64,000 bases of DNA, taken from positions 15,460,646 to 15,524,645 of the forward strand of contig NC_092261.1 of NCBI RefSeq assembly GCF_036320965.1, given 5' to 3'. The notes beneath the pieces are model-generated. The model did no database searches and was not told the origin of the DNA. It saw only the letters and a list, made by a program, of their open reading frames with translations. The DNA comes from Panulirus ornatus (taxonomy: Eukaryota; Arthropoda; Malacostraca; Decapoda; Palinuridae). This document shows positions 34,101-43,684 of this stretch, piece after piece. Made by a program: the position numbers and the translations under genes. Every line of letters begins with the position of its first letter. Within the stretch, counting starts at the first letter, position 1.

Positions 34101-36310
34101 CTCTCACTAGCAATTACCGTCTTTACGAAGGTTCTATAAAAACCAAATAATTCCAAAGTGTTAAAATCTTCCAAGTTTCTATTTTCTAAAATTCTAAATA
34201 TTGTTGCTTACCTAAAACACCAAAGCCAGTAGTATATTACAACCTAACGTGTTTCTGTTGTCCGCACAAACTCTTAATACCCTTAACGAATTTGGGAGAC
34301 AAGCCTCAGTAGAGCTACACCGTTTTCTCTATCCAGTGTCGTCTTTGAACTCCTACCGTTCTCGAAATCACCATCACTGTATACAATAACACTGACCAGT
34401 TCCAATACTACTGTGGAATCCAAAACCCCAATTACCAAAGAACAGAGAAAAAGTTCAAAAACTTTATGCAAAAGTTCAGCTTCATATTAGAAGTTAATGA
34501 AATTCAAAAGTCATTTTGCAAGCCAGTACGCAAGTTATCTACAATTAAATGAAATTTCAATATCGGATACACCACACAAATGCCAGGTATAGACTTATCA
34601 CAATATATCTGAAGACGTACAATACTGGTTCCGGTCATTTCTCCTGAGTATTTGAGTGTTTCACGACGCGAGTAACGAAGATCTCGTCTCGTTCACGAGG
34701 CCAAAGACCCGCCAAGAAAATTCACTGCTCCCTGGGTTCACAACTTGCATTAATGATCATCTCCCTCGAGAACCTTAACCTAATTAGCCTTACTGGCTGA
34801 TCATCTCCCTCAAGTCCTCAACCTGAGTAACCTTATTGATTGATTAATTATCTCCCTAAGGATACTGAACCTGTGTTATCTTTCTCTCCCCTGAGGTCCT
34901 CAATTCGAGTTACTATACCGAATGGCAATCTCCCTCGAGGTCCACCACCTGGGTAACCATATCAAAACTCCCTTGAGGTCCCAGACCTGGGTAACCTTAT
35001 TAGCTCACCTCGTCCATGTAGAACCAGTTGGTGGAGGTCGGTGTGAAGGATGTGGGCAGTTTGGTCTGGTTACTGCAGCACACAGTCCCAGCGCTGTCCG
35101 AGGTCGCACCACATAGGTACTGTCGAATTATATGCAAGAGGCGTTAAACAATTATCTAATGGTGTGCATGCAAGACAACAGTCATGAGGCTTAGCAGGGG
35201 AAAAGAAATTTCATCCAAATGAGACTTGGCACGTAGAGAGCGTGAAGAGTTTTATATTCCCGAGTGTGGATATGGCAATGGATGAAACTAGGGAAGCTAA
35301 AGTCTGGAAACAAGGTAGATGACGGGAAGTCATGGGTGATATGATGGATAGGTTTGTGGAAATTGCAGTCTCAAGGATGTTGCGAGAATGTAGTGGGCCG
35401 TAATGACATAACTTTTGAATATGTAATCATTCGAGACAATATGCATTGCGAGGAGGGTCGACAGTGTTAAGGGATGACAGCTGCACGAGGTTTGGTGGCA
35501 GGGAGCGAGCGAGCTATGAAGGATGTGCAGAGAGGGTTTGGACAGAATGAGAAGCAAACTACAGTCTTAGAAACATTGAGTTTGTTCCGAGTTACCTTCA
35601 CGGGTTTCTGTTCGTCATCCGTGGCACTGTACTTGTAGACGACCTGCTTCACGTCACAGTACTCACTAGGGACACACCACGACTCCGTAGGACACGCATA
35701 CTGGGGTTCTCTGGGGAGCGCCAACGTCCCTCCGGGCACGCAGGTCCACAACCCAATCACTAACAGCAAAACCTGAAAAGTATTATGACAACAGTTAAAC
35801 TCCCAAACACAATGTAAACTTGTATATTCATCAAACCCTGGTGAAGCATCAGGTAATCACAAAATCCTTGAAATTATTCCTTTTTATATTTTTAATTTCA
35901 TGAAATATATACATGCCTCTAGAATTTTTACATTTTTAAATTCATGAAATATATACATGCCTCTAGAATTTTCAAACTATTCAAAACTGCTGTTGATTTA
36001 GGAATAACGGCACTATATTACGACAAATCTGGACGAACCTTTGACCAAAGCAGTTACTGTAGCTTGAACTTAATGTTTACAGTTTCTCAAGATTATCCTA
36101 GTAAACAAAAACAAAAAAAAAAATCACCCACAGACGAGAAATTAAACTCCAGTAGCTTTGCCGCACTAACTACACCATGTTATTAACCATCTTCACCTCA
36201 CTAGAGGCTTTGAAAATAAACCCCCAGCAGTTTTGGTATACACCGAATCACGCCACGGCACAGCTAACTAGTACACAACATGAGCTTAATGAAAGTAACA
36301 ATACCTGCAT
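8007..36310 (-). CDS. clip-domain serine protease homolog with giant repetitive C-terminal tail (whole gene, 16 exons)
   Basis: Coding exons in transcription order: 36310-36305, 35772-35596, 35119-35009, 29118-28927, 20620-20488, 19420-19262, 19182-19102, 18037-17990, 16964-16876, 16690-16589, 16329-16237, 15626-15518, 15240-15080, 12001-11825, 11669-11612, 11288-8007. Every intron is GT..AG and all phases match. The protein is about 1,658 residues if the one-base insertion near 8962 is ignored, about 1,340 if its stop is used. Order: signal peptide (1-20), clip-like module 1 (Cys 29,35,41,64,75,76), clip-like module 2 (Cys 131,137,143,165,176,177), acidic/basic linker (about 180-335), chymotrypsin-fold domain (about 337-609; His393, Asp443, Gly549 in place of Ser), repetitive tail (610-end). 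Known of the family: secreted non-catalytic clip-SPHs act as cofactors in prophenoloxidase activation or as adhesion/recognition proteins in arthropod haemolymph. The tail function is inferred only. Two separate genes are possible but unlikely, because phases and module order fit one transcript. Confidence 0.9.
8537..10107 (-). repeat. coding minisatellite, 33- to 39-bp units (PPGY array)
   Basis: Tandem repeat inside SPH exon 16. The core (about 8930-9640) has a 39-bp unit, with most copies differing by zero to two bases. Flanking copies are more diverged and 33 bp long. The unit length is a multiple of three, so copy-number change keeps frame. It is probably length-polymorphic. Confidence 0.95.
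10370..11098 (-). repeat. coding minisatellite, 45- to 48-bp units (GSGYVA..SAGTQH array)
   Basis: About 15 tandem copies in SPH exon 16, each 15 or 16 codons. A higher-order unit of 189 bp (four copies, 63 codons) is duplicated: the plus-strand text from 10731 recurs from 10920 almost unchanged for about 150 bases. Confidence 0.95.
11612..11669 (-). CDS. SPH exon 15: catalytic Ser region, Ser replaced by Gly
   Basis: 19 codons plus one base, phase 0/1, acceptor TAACTTCAG, donor GTTAGA (weak). Encodes GDGGSGLVCRSPKGEFVLK. The family motif is GDSGGPLVC, and here the serine position (549) is Gly, so peptide-bond hydrolysis is not expected. GDGG-type motifs are known in clip-SPHs, including masquerade-like proteins and prophenoloxidase cofactors. 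Confidence 0.93.
11825..12001 (-). CDS. SPH exon 14: specificity-loop region
   Basis: 59 codons, phase 0/0, acceptor AACTACTACAG, donor GTGAGT. Encodes DGSERLNSFAPILRHSRLVI, DHHKCQRHFR and FLCCKGILQTDTCH. The spacing of KCQRHFR, FLCC and TDTCH fits the segment between chymotrypsin residues about 155 and 192. The Asp of TDTC aligns with the trypsin-type residue 189. Confidence 0.92.
12002..15079 (-). other. SPH intron 13
   Basis: 3.1-kb intron between the exons coding PSWGFVSPPK and DGSERLNS. It is AT-rich; I see no repeat array or nested gene. Short open frames (13471-13683, 14028-14225) are not supported. Confidence 0.7.
15080..15240 (-). CDS. SPH exon 13: catalytic Asp region
   Basis: 161 bases, phase 1/0, acceptor TGTCTTGCAG, donor GTCAGT. 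Encodes KADLAVVEVQYPM, matching the D-[IL]-A-L-[LI]-x-L motif with chymotrypsin Asp102 (Asp443 here), then VARVCLPEE and CYVPSWGF, matching the conserved VCLP and C-x-V-x-GWG segments. Confidence 0.95.
15518..15626 (-). CDS. SPH exon 12: protease-like domain, middle
   Basis: 36 codons plus one base, phase 0/1, acceptor TTTCTCCACAG, donor GTGAGT. Encodes LDPSNVLVRVGDYDLSKQEE and later VTVVRITCHP. VRVGDYDL is the typical strand of clip-type proteases, and RITCHP corresponds to the usual xxHPxY just before the Asp loop. Confidence 0.93.
16237..16329 (-). CDS. SPH exon 11: catalytic His region
   Basis: 31 codons, phase 0/0, acceptor TTTTACAG, donor GTAAGT. Encodes VAILTKGREYLCGGVVIADK and YVLTVAHC. 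LCGG and TVAHC are the conserved strands around chymotrypsin His57 (His393 here), and the local Cys pair is kept. Confidence 0.95.
16589..16690 (-). CDS. SPH exon 10: start of the protease-like domain
   Basis: 34 codons, phase 0/0, acceptor CTCTACCGCAG, donor GTGAGT. Encodes VEKGCGRSLAPTYTAR and AKEGQYPWH. The CG at 337-338 and GQYPWH are the usual flanks of the zymogen activation site in clip proteases. The expected R/K-[IV]VGG motif is absent: the bases between TAR and GQYPWH read AKLESDASAAKE. That fits a homolog that is not activated in the classical way. Confidence 0.92.
16876..16964 (-). CDS. SPH exon 9: linker
   Basis: 89 bases, phase 1 in and 0 out, acceptor TTCTTCCACAG, donor GTACGT. 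Encodes TRYTVTPAGSIQNAS..DVVTGRSRDGIP. It contains one NAS N-glycosylation sequon and no recognised domain. Confidence 0.85.
17430..17800 (-). pseudogene. LINE reverse transcriptase fragment in SPH intron 8
   Basis: Minus-strand translation gives KGFKDGVVRKCTGLD and LLQFANDAYMVALSRE (around 17650-17700), matching the LLxFADDxxL/M active-site region of non-LTR reverse transcriptases with one Asp changed to Asn. The catalytic YADD/FADD box is therefore broken. No other RT motif remains in frame. Confidence 0.65.
17990..18037 (-). CDS. SPH exon 8: short linker
   Basis: 48 bases, phase 1/1, acceptor CCCCTGCAG, donor GTGAGT. Encodes GEENVGVYASSSATGE. It is symmetric, so it could be skipped without a frame change. 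Both splice sites are strong. Confidence 0.78.
18298..19101 (-). other. rest of SPH intron 7
   Basis: AT-rich intronic sequence with T runs. A 67-codon plus-strand open frame at 18853-19056 is not supported. Confidence 0.5.
19102..19182 (-). CDS. SPH exon 7: linker with basic motif
   Basis: 81 bases, phase 1/1, acceptor TTTGCAG, donor GTCAGT. Encodes EQANELADAYLLASGLKKRTRRQASA. The KKRTRR cluster is a plausible processing site for trypsin-like or furin-like proteases upstream of the protease-fold domain. That is an inference from the residues only. The intron before it is very short (79 bases). Confidence 0.83.
19262..19420 (-). CDS. SPH exon 6: linker
   Basis: 53 codons with shared phase-1 bases, acceptor CTCTCCGCAG, donor GTATGT. 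Encodes charged linker sequence (VVINVNFGLQMANKPP ... EDSKDQNLVKMLDYE) with no cysteine and no recognised domain. Exon-intron phases (1/1) match exons 7 and 8, which suggests a modular linker that can gain or lose symmetric exons. Confidence 0.85.
20488..20620 (-). CDS. SPH exon 5: second half of clip-like module 2 and acidic linker
   Basis: 44 codons plus one base, phase 0 in and 1 out, acceptor CTTTTTGCAG, donor GTGAGG. Encodes YLCGSTWDTRTWTCCSTHTL (Cys 165, 176, 177), then a linker with six consecutive Asp (SPDDDDDDEADQ). It closes the second six-cysteine module, and the intron before it is the longest in the gene (8.3 kb). Confidence 0.9.
20621..22934 (-). other. SPH intron 4, distal part
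   Basis: Intronic. It has homopolymer A and T runs close to the exon 5 acceptor (20620-20760) and otherwise unique-looking AT-rich DNA. Confidence 0.6.
22935..23832 (+). repeat. about 22-copy, 40-bp minisatellite resembling tandem 3' splice sites
   Basis: The unit reads ttttgcacctaacc-T(8-10)-cagtatctaatcaataa. Every copy holds a CTAAC/CTAAT branchpoint-like box, a pyrimidine tract and CAG, that is, a complete 3' splice-site grammar on the plus strand. The host gene runs on the minus strand, so the motif is antisense to SPH intron 4. Variants (ctagcc, tatgtaatc, tatctctaatc) recur in non-adjacent copies, showing mixing during expansion. Confidence 0.95.
24650..24800 (-). repeat. possible tRNA-derived SINE fragment
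   Basis: The minus strand carries AAAGTTCGAATCTTGGGCG, close to the tRNA B box (GGTTCGANNCC), after GGCTGCC. The A box is not clear. This is weak support. Confidence 0.3.
25079..25114. repeat. (CA)n microsatellite
   Basis: About 17 CA units in SPH intron 4. Confidence 0.95.
28927..29118 (-). CDS. SPH exon 4: first half of clip-like module 2
   Basis: 64 codons, phase 0/0, acceptor TTCTTCCATCAG, donor GTAATG. Encodes a short hydrophobic stretch (VPVLVVAWPGYG) and then LCPPSSVCTPPTVC, again C-x5-C-x5-C (residues 131, 137, 143), and ends KKK. Like exon 2, the Cys trio follows a hydrophobic and Pro-rich run, so a duplicated signal-like segment may have come along with the module. The intron before it is 5.9 kb. 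Confidence 0.88.
29119..35008 (-). other. SPH intron 3
   Basis: 5.9-kb intron separating the two clip-like modules. It includes a GC-rich patch (32560-33250), a small A-rich two-copy repeat (30636-30690), a 223-codon open frame (31586-32257, plus) without recognised domains, and a degenerate minisatellite at 34750-35003. Confidence 0.7.
34750..35003. repeat. degenerate minisatellite
   Basis: Repeated phrases atctccctcgagg..tc, caacctgagtaacctta and ttgattga recur five or six times at roughly 45-60 bp. It ends at the donor of SPH exon 3. Confidence 0.7.
35009..35119 (-). CDS. SPH exon 3: second half of clip-like module 1
   Basis: 37 codons, phase 0/0, acceptor GACAG, donor GTGAGC. Encodes YLCGATSDSAGTVCCSNQ and a Ser/Thr/Pro-rich end. 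Cys64 and the Cys75-Cys76 pair complete a six-cysteine knot with exon 2. The YLCG..(x)9..CC pattern recurs in exon 5 with the same 10-residue gap before CC. Confidence 0.9.
35596..35772 (-). CDS. SPH exon 2: signal peptide core and first half of clip-like module 1
   Basis: 59 codons, phase 0 in and out, acceptor TTTTCAG, donor GTAACT. Encodes VLLLVIGLWTC (hydrophobic core) and then CPTESWCVPSEYC, giving three cysteines with C-x5-C-x5-C spacing (residues 29, 35, 41). This matches the first half of a clip domain. The partner half, ending in CC, is in the next exon. Exon 4 repeats this layout, so the two look like copies of one ancestral exon. Confidence 0.9.
35895..35975. repeat. two-copy direct repeat
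   Basis: ttcatgaaatatatacatgc followed by ctctagaattttt occurs twice in tandem (about 42 bp apart) in SPH intron 1. Confidence 0.85.
36305..36310 (-). CDS. SPH exon 1 (start codon), tentative
   Basis: ATG-CAG followed by a GT donor (GTATTG, a weak match to consensus). Joined in phase 0 to exon 2 it gives MQVLLLVIGLWTC..GGTLA, a textbook signal peptide with cleavage likely after Ala20. Exon 2 has no ATG of its own before the hydrophobic stretch, so the start must lie upstream, and this is the best in-frame candidate I see. The 5' UTR limit is not visible. Confidence 0.5.
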
Positions 36311-36355
36311 CGAAAAACCACGCTAGGTGCACTAACAGAGCCTCGCGTCACTTAC

Positions 36356-36529
36356 GTCGGGGGACGAGTACAGGTTCAGTCTCTCCTCCTGGAGGGTGTT
36401 ACCTATGAAACTGGTCCTATTGTAACTCCTTCCCTGTACGTTCCTCTTATCTAGTGCGCGGACGTCTTTTTTTTTTTCCAGGATCCATAGACAACAGAGG
36501 GTCAAGATCGCTGGGACCCGGATCCTCAT
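36356..36529 (-). CDS. possible alternative first exon or upstream ORF of the SPH gene
   Basis: A 58-codon open stretch starts with ATG at 36529 (MRIRVPAILTLCCLWILE, signal-peptide-like) and ends at a strong GTAAGT donor (36355). Its phase (0) would also join exon 2 at 35772. That product would place a second hydrophobic stretch about 58 residues in, which is odd for a secreted protein. If exon 1 instead runs through to 36305, this is an in-frame upstream ORF closed by a stop at 36332. An A-run near 36470 could hide a length error. I cannot choose between these. Confidence 0.3.
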
Positions 36530-37969
36530 CTACCCGCCAGTTATGTCTTACATCACAGCTGGAAGGAAAACAGCCGACTGTCCAAGACATCTAACAGATG
36601 CACGCTACAGGGTATGCCGCTGTTAGATCTGGTTGCTGCTTCGTTTACACAGTAATAAGTGCCCATCTCAAGCCCTGATGGCAAGCATATACTTAATGTA
36701 ATTTACGTAAAGTTATGCAGAATTACGAATAAAACCATCTCCAATGCAGAGAAACGTCCCTGAAAGCTGTAAAAACAACGAAGCTGCCAGAAAATTTTTA
36801 AAAATATCGTTAAACTTGATCTTTTACTCAAGGGAAACAAAGAACACCAGTTAATACTGCAGCTGCCAAGCATAGTTGCTACACGACACTATACCCGCTT
36901 TGCTCGGCTGTTACGCACGAGATCCCATGTGCTCTGCCTTGCTCCATGTTACAGCTACTGGCCACAGAACTACGGCGACTTATCAGAAATCAACAGAGAT
37001 CAATGTTGACGGAAGGACAACAGGAAATACCACCTTTGCCTCACAGCAAGTACATATGTATGCCAAACAGCAACCCTCAATCCAAAATCCACACACAAAA
37101 AGCATTTACAAATCTTGAAGACTTCGGGCATTCAGAATTCCTGAGGTTCACCCTTAAAGCAAATCCAGAATTATAAATTCTCTCAGACTCACTCCGCCGC
37201 CTCGCACACCAGAAAGCCTAATTTTACATTAAAGTAACATACCGAGCTCGACGTTACGACCCTTGGGTATGGCGGCGTGACGGACTTTGGCCCTTTAAGG
37301 GTCATCTCAAGTCCAGGTCATCCCATCCACGGGTAGTCCCGTCGTGCTCAAAAGAGTTAAGCAAATCTTATAATAACGGGGCCATAAACCGTAAGCTAAT
37401 GGTACACTGACAGCGCTATAATTACTGGCCCAGCTACTGCCGCCACTCTTAACGAAGAATTATATATCTAAATATTTTGAGTAAAAAAATAGTTTATTCT
37501 CATTCACGGAGGTTGGCGAACACGTGATAAAAAAAAGGAAACCTCTTATTAAAGAAAACTTGACAGTAGGGAGGAGCTACGATCTAACCTTTTTCAAGAT
37601 ACTTATGTGAAGAACAAGGCATTTTGTAGAACAGTTCTGCAGCTGTCTCATATATTGTATATATATACACCCCTGAACTACCCGGCTGAATCTAAAGTAT
37701 TCTGTGTATGCTGAGAAACCTAAAGACGTTACAATACTAGGATAATTCAGTGTTGAAATTCAGCAGTTAAATCCACACGCAAAAGTCAACCAAGGAATGT
37801 ACAGCGCTACCAATTAAGACCAGTAGGAACAACCAGCCTTTGGAACCTGAGCTTACGACATTAATAGAAGCTTAAGGTATGAAAAGACATGTCTGACTGT
37901 TCATATGGGTTTGCAAGGGAAGGCAAGGATGTCTAATGTTTAAGAGGTGTACGATTGCACATCGAGCCG

Positions 37970-37970
<1 letters not shown>
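36530..37970. other. upstream region of the SPH gene
   Basis: This should contain the promoter and 5' UTR. I see no convincing TATA box or initiator on the minus strand and therefore do not place a promoter. Confidence 0.4.

Positions 37971-37971
<1 letters not shown>

Positions 37972-38051
<80 letters not shown>
37972..38051. repeat. (TA)n microsatellite
   Basis: About 40 AT units with one interruption (tatatacatata) near 38010. Confidence 0.95.
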
Positions 38052-38055
<4 letters not shown>

Positions 38056-38639
38056 TGCAAAATTCAAGAGAATGTTTACAGTTGCGCATAACGGCAGAAG
38101 TAAGCTTTGGTTCGATTCTCGCTTGTCAATTTCTTATCCTTAACCTCTCTAGTAACACTATACATAGTCAAAGATAGAGCATCCCTACTCGGAATTCAAA
38201 TATTTTTGAGAAAGCAAAACAGAGGATACTTGTGAGAAATAATGGTTTACTGCAGACAATAAGAGTACCGGAAGAAAATGTATGGTGAAAGGATACCTGT
38301 TACGAGTAGTGAAGAGATGACAATTTTCAACAACCCCCATATAACAAAAATATACAACAGCTGGGTTGCGAGGAGATAAGAGTTTGGGGGCAAAAGAACG
38401 CACAAGAGCTTCAACCTAACGAGGAGGAATCTCTGCAAAACATTAGGCTAGTTTTTGACTAGGTTACGGGGTAATTGCTTAAGAAATATAACTGCTGATG
38501 CAAGAGACTCGCGTACTCCTTGTGTTGAACAAGTATCTGGAAGAGAATGGAGGCTAGAGTGTCATGTATTAAAATTGAAACGGCAGAGGGTGGAGGGCAT
38601 GATGAGAGGCAATGCTGCCTACTGAAAGCATCTGATAAC

Positions 38640-39060
38640 AGACACCATGCCTAATGAGCAGTTTCAACGCCACACACAACCAAGAATGACGAAGAGATAA
38701 ATAGAGAAGTTCTATTAGATGGGAAAAAGACCAAAATTTGCAACAGTTGTGATAGCCGAATGAACAGAAAAACTACAGTAAACCACTAAGAATAATGTTC
38801 TATGGTATGCATGGGAGACTTGTGAACGCTGTTGAGAGGTTTTTACACATTTCAAGAGTAAACTCTGGGTAGTGGTTGGTAAAAGTGTGCATCAAGGGTT
38901 ATGTAGTGTCAATATTATTCTTCCAAGTTTTTTTTCTTATGGATGTAGGAAAACGAGATGTACCATGTAGTGTGGAAGTGGTAACTGTTGCACCAGTGGA
39001 ACATCTGGAAATGGCCTCAAATACTGATAGCGTTAGGTTATAAGCGACAATATTGGAAGT
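38640..39060 (+). pseudogene. possible decayed LINE RT fragment
   Basis: Scattered plus-strand peptides such as GKSVHQGL (compare the VHQGS box) and MDVGKRDVP hint at an RT relic. Frames are broken every few dozen codons and the motif evidence is thin. Confidence 0.25.
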
Positions 39061-41439
39061 CCCCTCGATGTGAGAGAGAAATGAGATTTTCTAACAACCG
39101 GTCGTCCATGCAATCACCGAATGGATAATTAGCCGTAAAATATAGAGGTATTTGAGGGTGATTTAACCGAACGGCAGTGGGTAAATCAATGTAATGCAAG
39201 GGACAACTATCGTTTCTGAAGACATACTGATTATAAGGACGCTAATAACGCTCCAAGCATACATTTTACAACCAATACTGGAAGGTAACCCTCGTGCGAA
39301 TAGAAATGTACGAAGAGAATATAAATAGTTTACAAAGCGGGTGACAAAAGTTAACGATCAATATGGAATTGGCTAAATTTGCAGACATCTCTCACCACAA
39401 GAGCCCTCGCGAATATGATCCAAAGTTGGTACAAGATAGATTCCCTCCAGTAGGTTACTTCTGAGCTCCTTGTACCAACGTCTTCACTAGCAGAGCAGTA
39501 AATATAGATAACGAAATGCAGTATCTCCAGGTAAAGCCCCAACCCACCACCGTTGGTGGTTAAGTGTGCCTGTGATGGTCCGACTCCGCAGCCTCGCTTC
39601 CTCCTCTACCCTAACCATCCTCCACGGGCTACGGTATCCGGTCAGTCAGTCGGTCGGTCTGTCCCTACTCATCACGACCGGCCACCGCCCGCCTTAATTA
39701 CTAGGAGAGGTAATTAAACAATCCCACCGCCACAGTTGATGCTGCTGCCGTACACCGTGGCTGACGTGCCAGGGGATGACCATGTTATGGGGCCCGACCT
39801 GGCCACCCACTCCGCATCTTACCTCGCGTATACTTCCCCTAATTCTAGGGCACGGGAGGTAGTGAAAAGTCACAGCCTAGTGTTTATGGCCCAACTTAAA
39901 ACTGTAAATCAAGGATGGACACTCCCAAAAATAAAGTGGCAACAGTACCGTAAAGGTTTAGATGCACATTAAACACTTCAGTAGGTTAGACTGCGCAAAA
40001 TTGTATTTTGTTCATAACCTACGCAGATTTAGCCATTTCTTTTAGTTAAAAATCACTTACATGTGATCGATGAACACTTTCATTTATCACTTCGTGAATA
40101 AGCGGTTAGTCGTACCCTAATATCAGTAACAACTGAAGTTTTATGCTCCACAGCCATCAACCACAAGTGTTCTTGCGTGCAACAAATAGCATCTTAATGA
40201 AGACTAAAACAGAAGCGACAATCTTGGTATGCTATTGACAAGTTCGGCAGCGTTGCGTAAATACCCTAAGTGCTACATTTTAAGAAAACCCATATAGCGG
40301 TGCTTGTGTTCTACCATTCCAGTAGTGGTCTTCTAGTTGAACATGAACACAAAACACATCCAGCGTGTTAAGATAAATAATTCTATGATCATTTCATATT
40401 TATGGCGAGTGATGAAACTTATTTGCATGTTCAAATGTAAAAAAGCTAAGACCAAACCCTTATCTAAAATGGCTCTTGTGGATATTTCTTCAGCTTTTTC
40501 TAGGAATTTACCGAGTAGCCTAAACTCGTCCTGCTATAAAACTACTAAAATAGAAAAAAATTCATACAGTTACTGTCAGGATTCTGATTACTAATGTTTG
40601 CTGTGATAACCGTTCACAGAATTACGACCACTAAAAGTATCCTTGTGACGCCTACTTTTCGCGCTAAGGAAATTCCTTTCAAAACATCCGTGCTACCTTC
40701 AAATTCAACTCTTTTCTACAGGTTAACACTGACCCAGAATCCTTATCGGTAAACAAGGCGTTAATTCGAAAAGTTAACTTTATACCCGAGATCTAGCAAG
40801 GGCCCCTCCCTTGGAGAATGCACGCACACTACTTAATGGGCAATACCCGAAGAGTAAAACATTGTTAGACCTAACTTCAACCATCAGCACTTTCTTTCCA
40901 AAGTCATACGATTATCAATGACATCTAATGGCTCGTTATTTTGCTGCAGATTAATAAAAATATAACTTGTATAAACATACCCCGAGAACACGATTTAAAC
41001 GAAGTATCTAGTTAAAAAGATCAGCTGCGTCGTTCGGGCTCTCACCGAACCACGAGCCATGTTCCCACCCCTATCCCACTAATTTCCGGTCTAATCACCA
41101 AGCTATCTTCCAATTAAAATCTTTTCCGGCGGGTGAACCAAGGCCTCAATCTCCACATTAATGATCTTGACGTTCCTTCGCCGGCCCCCTCGATCACCCC
41201 TTCACCCTAGCAAGCCGGCTATTAATCTTGAGGTTACATAATAACTCCGCCCTCCCACACACACACAGCAACAAACTTCGCTGAAGGGAATACAGTGACA
41301 TTAAAGTAGTACGTTCTACGTGGCGTAATGGATAGATCTTATACAGTACGTGTCGAGATACTAAACACTGCACCAGTAACAGCTTTGTAACGAACTTTGG
41401 TACGACAGTACACCCGGGGTACATGATTTGGTACAATTT

Positions 41440-41540
41440 CAGTTTCGCCCCGCATCGAAACTAGATTTGGGAGTCGAACCCTTAAATTCTCGGTGGTTCC
41501 TAAGCTACGTTGTGGGTGGCATACTTGCACAGCATGATTG
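41440..41540 (-). repeat. tRNA-derived SINE remnant
   Basis: The minus strand reads CGTAGCTTAGGAACCACC (A-box-like) and AAGGGTTCGACTCCC (B-box match to GGTTCGANNCC) at tRNA-like spacing. It is not a functional tRNA: no clean acceptor stem is visible. Confidence 0.45.
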
Positions 41541-43624
41541 AAGAATTTGAATAACGTCATTAAAATGGTTATGTCCAAGGAAAACGGGGTTGAAATACTG
41601 GTGGACAGTACACTAACATTCATAAACCTGACCTACTAACCGAAACGGTAAAAAACATGTAAACAAATCTTTGTCCTGATGATCGCCCGGCTGCGTCTAT
41701 ACATCCAACACCACAATGGTGGTGAATTTTCTTGAACGCGACTTATGAATCGATTAGAGTACCGAAAAGTATTTAATTGCTTGCCGGGAGCAAAAAATAT
41801 TTCCTAAAGTTCTGATTTTCATTTCATAAGTATCACCTCTTGACATATTCCGAATAAATATTACTATAATTCAGGGTAACAACGACCCAAATCGTGTTCC
41901 ACAACTATCAACGAATTATTGCTATATAATAAGCCATCTGAATAGCACTTCGATACAACTATGACCATGGTGTACGTACTACAGGCACGACTATTCACAT
42001 TCCATTCCATTCACACATGGCATCGATTATACAAAATACTACAAAGACCATCGTTAAAAAAAACAAACGCCACTTCCTGTACGGAAGGTAGTGACCCAAC
42101 AGTTGGAGTGCCTTCCCTCAACTTACGGTCGCCGGCTGGGTCCAAATTTTGCTGGCTGACGCGTCAACCCCCTAACGGTCTTCCCCAACTATCCTACCCC
42201 TACTAAGCCCACACAGTCAATGCAAAAGAATTTCTTTAATGAAAGGACAACTATATACCAACGTCTAGTCAATAAGGCGAATCAAATACTTTGAAAAACT
42301 AAAGGTTTATGGTAATAAACGATTTAATGCCACGCATTAAGTATAACGGAAATCATACACCGATTTTTCTGCATTATTTTCGCAAGACTTTATGATAGCT
42401 AGCAAAAATAGTTTCCCGGCCTAAGGATCGGATATCCTACATTACATTCCTTCCAATCACTTACGTCGTTTAGAAATACCAAGAAGCGAGTGCCTCACGA
42501 AACTGCACACGCTGGAATCGGACATCAAGCCGGTAACTTCCACCATTAGAAACAGTTACCGACATACCCAACTTCGAGTCCTGATCGAGTTAGTATTTCT
42601 AAAAAGAGTCATCTTAACCAGAAGCCAATCAGTACAACTGTCAAGTAGGATGACACTTAAGGCTTCGATCTGTCATTATGGACCCACACGAGTCATTAAA
42701 TAATCCACCTGCTTCGAAAAACAACTCGATAGACCACCTCATGACCCCGAAGTACACCTATGGAGATCTTGAAGTACTGCCATGAGAAAAAAAGAAAAAA
42801 AAACACCCTCTCAAAAGCCTTACTATGTCCTTGACCATCGTTGCAGCAGAAGCACGACGCCCTCCGCCTGGTCTTGTAGCCAACACCAACTTCTTCCACT
42901 AGGTGAGGAGACGCTACCCTCGCCGGCTGACAAATTCAATTAGACAAGGGACATAAGCGTCAGCCCAGCGGAGACTGACGGCCACCTGACGACTGCCTGC
43001 CTGGCTCGCCCGCCACCCTTCCCTGGCCTCGGTACCGCCCGCCCCCACAACACACACACACACCGGTCGCTCGTTACACCAAGGTATTCGGTAGTTTCAC
43101 GGCTGCGGTGTCCGTAAGGGTTACTTCCCCCCTATATTGTGGCGTGGTCATGGGCCTATTGCGTCGCCAGCTGCTGCTCTTTGTTTAGCACCCTACTCAT
43201 CATAGATGTAGTTTATTAAGGACGTAAGGTAAGATTGACTTCCGTCACTCATATAAAAAAATATAATGTTGAGAAACAGTTTAATCTTTTTATATAATCA
43301 TAAAGGCAATAAATCTACTAATCATACCACGGTATAATGTGTACATGAAATTGCCCATTCTATAAGACCCGTCCGTCAAACGTAATTATCCCATCGTAGA
43401 ACGCAGCACATCGAAGGAAAGTAAATAAATACTTGATACTTGATCGTACCTATGATATCAAAGGAAGACTTATGAAACGTTATGAAAGTATTAGAAAATT
43501 TAAAAGTCTCACTTCGTATCACAAAGAGAAGGAACCGTTGCTGATGACAGGCAAATTTAGATTAATCTATTTCTTAATCTAAACTTAATCGATAATCACC
43601 GCTACGTCTTAAGGGTGAGGGTCC

Positions 43625-43628
<4 letters not shown>

Positions 43629-43682
<54 letters not shown>
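43629..43682. repeat. (GA)n microsatellite
   Basis: 27 GA units. Confidence 0.95.

Positions 43683-43684
<2 letters not shown>

Larger units (their letters stand above)
38052..43628. other. intergenic, no gene recognised
   Basis: 5.6 kb with no supported gene. A weak plus-strand RT-like relic lies at 38640-39060, a tRNA-like SINE remnant at 41440-41540, and a GC-rich patch at 42880-43200. Confidence 0.5.
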
